The position numbers and the translations under genes were made by a program. From Lojkania enalia (Eukaryota; Ascomycota; Dothideomycetes; Pleosporales): a DNA stretch of 64,000 nt. The stretch is from positions 354,363 to 418,362 of the forward strand of contig ML986598.1 of assembly GCA_010094045.1 (NCBI GenBank), in the 5' to 3' direction. Shown here one piece after another: positions 57,601 to 64,000 of this stretch (the first letter of the stretch is position 1; the number at the start of each line of letters is the position of its first letter). The notes beneath the pieces are model-generated. The model saw nothing but the letters and a program-made list of their open reading frames with translations. It did no database searches and had not been told where the DNA came from.

Positions 57601-59160
57601 AGACGTACTAAGTAGACTATTAGAATATAAGTAAGAGAAAGGAACTATAGCTATACTACTAAGAAGATAATAAGACGGAAGTATAGTATATAATTACCAA
57701 TAACTCGTAGTAACAACTATTACTAAAGAAGTAAGCTGGATAATTTTAATTAGATTAGTAATAGATGGAATACCCGAAGAATTTTAAGAACAAGAATTAG
57801 AATAGATAGATAGACTATTATATATCTACGATTAAATCTATATACTAGTTTAAGTTAGAAAAGAATTTATTAGGTAATTCTATAAAACCCCTACCTACAG
57901 ATATTAAAGAATAGAGAAAATACTAGAACGAATCCTTAGAGGGTTCTACTTTCCTAAAGTAAGAGAATAGGTAAAGAATATATTACGGAAATACGTAGAC
58001 TACTAACGGAATAAACTTAATAGATATATACCCTATAGACTATTATAAAACCTAGAAACGCTAACTAGACTATAGATGGAAGTTACTATAGACTTTATCG
58101 TTAAGCTACCTAAATTAAAAGACTACCCTAAGAGAGAAGTATATAACTCTATTATAATAATTGTAGATAGACTTATAAAATATACCTACTTTATTCCCTA
58201 TAATAAAGTATTATTAGTAGAATAGATTGTAAATATCTTCCTAAAATAGATTGTCGTATAATATAGAGTACTATAGAAGATAATTATAGATTAAGATATT
58301 AAGTTTACTTTAAAGTTTTAGTAAATAATTATAAACTTACTAGAAATTAAATATAAAATATCTATAGTATTTTACTTATAAATAGATAGATAGATAGAAT
58401 AAATAAACCAAACGGTAGAATAATACCTATAATACTACCTTAACTATAGATAAAATAATTGGGTAATACTACTACTAATAGTATAACTCGTATATAATAG
58501 TACTATATATAGTATAGCTAGAGTATTACTATTTATAGCAAATTACGGGTATAAACTAAAAACCTATAATACCCTAATTAAAGTAGTATTATAAGTACCT
58601 TAAGTATAAGAATAAGTCGAGATTATTTAACAAATATAAGACTTATTAAAGAAAGACTTCTAGTTCCTATAATATACTATAAAAAAATACTATAATAAGA
58701 AATATAAATAACTACCTTACTTTAATAAGAGAGAAAAAGTTTAGCTATTATAATAAAATATTTAAAGTAAATAACTAAGTAGTAAACTAGATTATATTAA
58801 AATTAGACTATATAAGATTAAGGAATAAATATTACCTGTAAACTATTAACTTAAATTATCTACAACTATAAAAATCTATCTAACCTTCTATATCGTATTT
58901 ATAGAAAAGGTACTCTAGAATACTAAATTAGTAGTATATAATATAGACGTATACGGAAAAGACCGGGAATAGAAAGTTGAGAAAATAATAAAGTATAGGA
59001 TATAGAATAGTAAATAGTACTATTTAATTAAATGGTTAAGAATAGATAAATATAAGAACCTATAGAATAATATCTAGAAACTAGAAGAAAACCTTAGCCT
59101 TACGGCGTTATAGGTATATTATAAAACCTAAACTTGTAAAGAAAACCTAGAAATAGAGTA
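54643..59160 (+). pseudogene. Element A pol remains with integrase and chromodomain
   Basis: Plus-strand remains after the nested insertion. RT catalytic block YLDDILVY with codons at 56822-56833; integrase block DFIVKLPK at about 58091; a chromodomain near 58950-59090 (VEKIIKYRI, then YLIKWLRIDKYKN, family form YLVKWxGYxxxENTWEP). The order RT, integrase, chromodomain defines a chromovirus-type Ty3/gypsy element. Chromodomains of this class are known to bind heterochromatin marks and steer integration. Stops and transition changes throughout show it is dead. Confidence 0.8.
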
Positions 59161-59796
59161 GTAGAATTAAATAATATTAGCTGTGTTACGAGAGGCGACT
59201 TTATCTTAAGAAGGAGACCCGCCTTATAATCTACCTCTTTCTCTTTCTTAAGCTGCTCCTATATATATTTATAACCCTCTACCTACTTATACTTTACTTA
59301 TTTACGAATCTTCTAAAGATGCTGGATCTTTATATAAGCTACTACCATCTTATTAAAAAGTTGTTCTAACTCTTTCTAGGCTAGACAAATCTCCTCCTCT
59401 AGTTTTACAACTTTAGTATCCTACTTTACTACTAGGAAGAATTAGGAACGAACTAGTATTATAGGACTGTAATATACGAGTAATCTAAGTATCGCGATCT
59501 ATATTATATAACAAATATATACTAGTATAAAAGTACTTCGAATAATATAACTTTTTAGGTGTTTCTTTCTTATCTATTTTATAAGTTAACCTTTTATAGG
59601 AATACTAGGAATAAAGTATAATAATCTCGCCTAAATAGTTTATACGGTTAGTATAATAGTATCTACCTAAGATTAAACGATAAAGGGGAGGTATCGGGAA
59701 TATATATAGTCTTAATAAAGATAGTATACTAACTCTACTATATACTAGATTAGGACGGGAAAACTCTTAGGTTAAAAATTTAAAGAGGGAAAGTAG

Positions 59797-60152
59797 TATT
59801 ATAGATACCCTTGCGGAAGACCCTATACTAGACTTAATCGAGATCTAGAACTCTATATAGCTAGAAAAATAGAGCTAATATAAGGTATATAATATATTTA
59901 GTAGCTTAGTTAACTAAGTAATTAAGTATACTTAGTCGCTCGGTTAACTAAGTAAGAAATAATAAGGGAACTAAATTGTATTTAATAACCTTACAACTCT
60001 AACCTTTATAGCTCTTTATAGTTAACTTAAATATCCTTCGCATACTCTACTTATATACTTCTATTATAAGTCTATAAGAATAATCTCCTACAGTATATAA
60101 TTACTCTTAGTTATTACCTTATCCTGTACCTAGCTAATTAGAGGCTATTATA
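59797..60152 (+). repeat. Element A right LTR, RIP-mutated
   Basis: 356 bases, exactly the length of the left LTR. Dense C-to-T and G-to-A changes relative to it are spread over the whole length, while CpG steps such as CGCTCGG are kept. Confidence 0.9.
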
Positions 60153-63100
60153 TATCTTTTCTTACTAAAATTTATCTCTTATCTATAATAATACAAAGAA
60201 ATCGTTCTATAAAAAGTTTTATCTTTTTACTTATCTTATTCTACCCCCGGTTTTACCCCTTTTCCTATCTGTATATAGTTATATACTCCCTTATAAGTAG
60301 CTTAGTAGTTTTTCTATATCCTTTTATATAAGGCTTATAGGTGTTGATAGAATTCCTAGGTTCTTAATCCCCTATATACTCCTATATACCTCTAAGTAGA
60401 TTTATATTATATTTGGATCTATTATCTTACCTACACTATTATATTATATAAAAAAACTTAATACTACTAGTAATAGCCTCTTTAATAATATCGTATTAAT
60501 TGTTTATTTAAATATATTTAAGTTTAAAATATATCTAATTTAGTTTAGGTTATAATATTTATATACTATTATATTAAATTATTTAGTTATTTAAATAGAA
60601 TCTTAGAAACCTCTTATTAACCGAAGCTTTTATGTTTAGAACTTCCTATCCCCTACAATTAGGATTGCCTTTAGAAAAGCTGCGTAAAGTACGCCTAGGT
60701 AGAAACTTAGAGACTATTAATAACCTATTAGAATTAGAGGTAACCGCTAATATCTAACTATAATTTACCTTCTAATTCTTATACTAGAATTAATACATAT
60801 ATAAGTTGTAGTAAGAGTAAGCTTCTATCTATACGTATAGAACAACTGTTATCTCCTATAGGGGGCCCTATAATAGGCGGACCCCTCTTTATAAGGCTAG
60901 TAGTAAAGAACCTATCTAATTTAGAGGAAAATTAGAGTAAACTAACTTTTAAGGAATAAATTATAATTTTATAAGAGAAGATCGTATATTTAATATAATA
61001 GAGAACTATTAGTTCTAATTAACCTTTATAAACTACTAAATTAGTACTAATAATATACTAAGAAACTTTTATAACTCTCTTAATAAGAAACCTCTTAGCT
61101 ACCCCTAAGCCCCTTTAAGCCTACCTTACTAAACGTACGCCTAAAATTAAAAGTTTTATAAATAGTAATAAATCTATATTTAAATAATAGCGAGCTTTAA
61201 TTCTAAACCGACTTAAGATTAATATAAATTACTATTAGATAGAGTATATACGTATAGTATTAGTATAGAAATATACTTCTAATACTATAAAAGAGTATCT
61301 AGAGCTAAAATATCTAGTTAAATTAGACTAGTATTAGTTTAAGAATATTAAAGAAATGATTTTACTTCTATAATTATATTTTATTATAGGTAATAAAGAG
61401 ATAGAGGTATAATAGACGTTTCAGGTCCTAAAAATAAATAAGGGAGAAGTGTTCCTAACTTTTAAAGCTTGTTTTATTAGTATAGCTATTAGGGGATCTA
61501 TATCTTAATCTAAGTAGTTCTTCTACCTATAGGATAAGATTCTCTCTAGCCTAAAGATACTAAACCTTAGCTTTAAGCTTATATAGAAAGGCTCCTTTAA
61601 TACTATAGTTGCCTACTTAATAGCCTATAATATAGAAAGGAGGAGTATTCCTAACCTTCTAGAACGAACTATTAGTTTATAGGTTATAGCTAAAATAAAT
61701 TTAAATTAGTACTAGAAGGCTTTTAAAAGTTTATCTAAAATAATCTACAATCTAATACTACCCTAATCTACTCTAGTATTAATATCTTATTCTACTATAA
61801 TCGCTTTTTAATAACCTAGTAAAACTCCCGTACCTAAAAGGTATATAACTCTAGGTAATTACTATAATTATAGTAAACTAGAACACTTTATAAACAAATA
61901 TACAATCTTTAGAGTATAAAAGATAGAGGTTAAATAAGAGGAGACTAAAGAAGAAGAGTTTCTAGACGTAAATAAGTACTACCTAAATAGTTCTCGGGTA
62001 GGAAATAGAAACGTCTAGAAAAACTCTCTATTTTAGACTTAAGTAGATATAACTTATTAAATATTAATTTGTTATATTTATTTAGAGAAAAGTACTTCTA
62101 AATCTCTACTATTCTATATTTAAAAGGTGTTGGTATATAACTAAACGCTCTTATTAATACTAGTACCTAAGGCTTCTTATTCATTAATTCTATAGTAGCT
62201 AGATTACTCTCTTAAGCTCTATATATATTAATATAGCGCTTACTCTTTAAAATTATTGTTAAAGGTTTTCAGGACTAAATCTAAACTCTAGTTAATTAGT
62301 ATATCTACTTATACCTATAAATTAATAGGAGAACTATTTAAAACTATCTATTTATTATTATAGATCTAGATATTTAGGATTATATTATTAGTATTAAATA
62401 GTTATATTACTTTTAACTCTAGCTAAATACGGATAAGAATCGGATTATATAGCCTTTTAAATATCCTGCTACTTATAATCTATTACCTCCTTTTCTTATA
62501 TAATTAACTTAGCTAGTATATAATAAAGAGGTAGAACTAGATATCCAGCAACGCGACGCTCTATAGGAAAAGAACTAGTATTAATAGTTTTATAGTCTAA
62601 CTATCTATCGTATTAAGAGTCTACTAAGACTACTAAAACTATATTAATCTTTTATAGTTTATAGTCTAAATAAGCTTAGAGCTTCCGTATACCTGTATAT
62701 AATAAAGCCTAAATCCGATTCGAAGAAAATCCGTTCTCTTATTATTACTCTTATTACAGCTAATACTTTCTACTTTAATATAAAGAGGAAAGAGAACGAG
62801 TTTTTCTCTACGTCTCTATACAAAATCGAGCAGCTAATTAAAGATAAGTAAGCCCTAGAGCTAGAAAACAAGGCTAAAAATAAAGTACTAGTAAATCTCC
62901 GATTACTATTTAAATACTATAGATATTAGAATATATTTAGTAAAACTGCGGCTTATTAATTACTAGAATACCGCTTTTATAATTATAAAATTATTCTTAT
63001 AGAACCCCTCTCTAATAGTTATAGCCTGTTATATAAGTAGAACGTTAAGGAGTTAGAGGTAACTAAAAAGTATATTATAGATAATCTATAGAATAGGTAT

Positions 63101-64000
63101 ATTAAGTAGAGTCTAAACTCTTTTATATCTCTAATCTTTTACGTCCGCAAATTTAATAGTAACTTATATATTTGCGTAGATTATTATAAACTTAATACTC
63201 TTACCTATAAGAATATATATCTAATACTGTATATAGATAAACTCTTATCTAAGCCTACTAAGGTAGTAATTTTTACTAAGTTTAATATTCGCGCAGCCTT
63301 TAATAAGATTAAAATAGACTCTAGTTCTAAGAAATATACTACCTTTTAGACTTAATACAGAACTTATAAGTATAAAGTTCTACCTTTTAGATTATATAAC
63401 AGTCTAGTAACTTACTAGTACTATATAAATAATATACTAATCGACTATTTAGATAACTTCTATATTACTTATCTAATTAATATTCTTATCTACTCTAAAG
63501 ATAAGGTAATATATACTATCTACGTTAAGAAAGTTCTTGAAAAATTATGTTAAGTAGGGTTATAAGTTAATATTAAAAAGAGCGAATTCTATATTATCTA
63601 AACTAAATATCTTAGTTATATCCTTTTAAATAAAGGCCTTAAGGTTAATTTAGAGAAGGTAGAAGTACTATATAACTAGTAGCTACCTACTACTATAACG
63701 GGTGTAAAATCCTTCTTAGGTTTTACTAGATTCTATTAATAATTTATACCGGAATTCTCGTATATTATAAAGCTAATTATTATATTATAGAATTCTATAA
63801 CCTCTTTTATATAGATTTTAGAATATAATATTACCTTTAAGAAATTAAAGTTAGCCTTGTTAAGTATATTTATACTCTACTACTTTAACCCTATATTAGA
63901 AATAAAAATAGAAACTAATACCTCTAATAGAGTAGTTGTAGGAGTACTATTATAGAAATATCCCGACGGAAAATAGTACTCTATAGTATTCTATAGTAAG
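60153..64000 (+). mobile_element. Element E: partial Ty3/gypsy retrotransposon, runs off the window
   Basis: Plus-strand RIP-mutated remains. Gag: a knuckle relic near 61860-61905, where all Cys codons of CxxCxxxGHxxxxC have become Tyr. Protease: a relic near 62140-62200. RT: CVDYYKLNTLTYKN near 63173-63214, then FTKFNIRAAFNKI near 63280 and a catalytic YLIN block near 63465. RNase H would follow and is cut by the window end. No left LTR was identified, so the true start is unknown. The first 500 bases may be other decayed repeat. Confidence 0.72.

Larger units (their letters stand above)
39771..60152 (+). mobile_element. Element A: chromodomain Ty3/gypsy LTR retrotransposon, interrupted by nested insertions
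   Basis: Two 356-bp LTRs (39771-40126 and 59797-60152) start TGTTAC/TATTAT and end GTTACA/ATTATA. The flanks are CATCT on the left and TATCT on the right, one target duplication with a C-to-T change. Removing the nested insertion leaves about 6.85 kb, a normal gypsy size. gag starts at ATG 40234 and is broken at 41108; coding remains resume at 54643 and include RT, integrase and a chromodomain, all on the plus strand and full of stops. Integrase before the LTR and after RT gives the Ty3/gypsy order. The interior and right LTR are RIP-mutated; the left LTR is not. Confidence 0.88.

Noticed and set aside
39130..64000. Possible live genes or tRNA genes inside the AT-rich tract
   Set aside because: No frame of useful length and no cloverleaf recognised; all coding traces belong to decayed transposons.

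Overview
This window comes from a filamentous ascomycete (Pezizomycotina). The evidence is the short GT-AG introns of about 46-80 bases, often with CTAAC/CTAAT-like branch sites, the Zn2Cys6 and HET gene families, and a long tract altered by repeat-induced point mutation (RIP). I cannot name the species.

Left part (1-9.4 kb): a single-exon hotdog thioesterase-like gene, then a large minus-strand ankyrin-repeat gene whose near-identical repeats are hidden by an N run. About 3.3 kb without a live gene follows. It holds a RIP-damaged Tc1-type transposase relic and a 172-bp solo-LTR-like insertion with a perfect 5-bp target duplication.

Middle part (9.4-30.3 kb): mostly housekeeping and regulatory genes, nearly all with resolvable exons. 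They are an RWD/DUF1115 protein, a short-chain dehydrogenase (3 exons), a HET-domain gene (3 exons), an Osh1/2-type oxysterol-binding protein (4 exons), the mitochondrial F1-ATPase assembly factor ATP12 (2 exons), a Zn2Cys6 regulator diverging from ATP12 (6 exons proposed), and a homeodomain plus C2H2 regulator (5 exons).

Allorecognition-type part (31-38.3 kb): a second copy of the solo-LTR-like element lies just upstream of a HET-domain gene. A HET-NACHT-WD40 gene of the Podospora het-e/het-d type follows, with an in-frame 55-residue duplication inside its HET domain and an N run over its WD40 repeats. About 320 bp downstream of this gene resembles a segment downstream of the ankyrin gene. 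Three HET genes plus an ankyrin-repeat gene in 38 kb next to transposons look like a non-self-recognition neighbourhood; that functional reading is inference.

Right part (38.9-64 kb): a gene-free transposon graveyard. Target-site duplications and LTR pairs of equal length resolve it as nested layers. A plus-strand chromodomain Ty3/gypsy element A (39771-60152) contains a minus-strand LTR element B (41109-54637). B contains a minus-strand gypsy element C (42679-48637) and a Fot1/pogo-like DNA transposon D (about 48825-50702). A further plus-strand gypsy element E runs off the right edge. Almost all of this is AT-rich and poor in CpA/TpG while CpG survives, as expected of RIP. The left LTR of A and a neighbouring transposase tail are strikingly unmutated.
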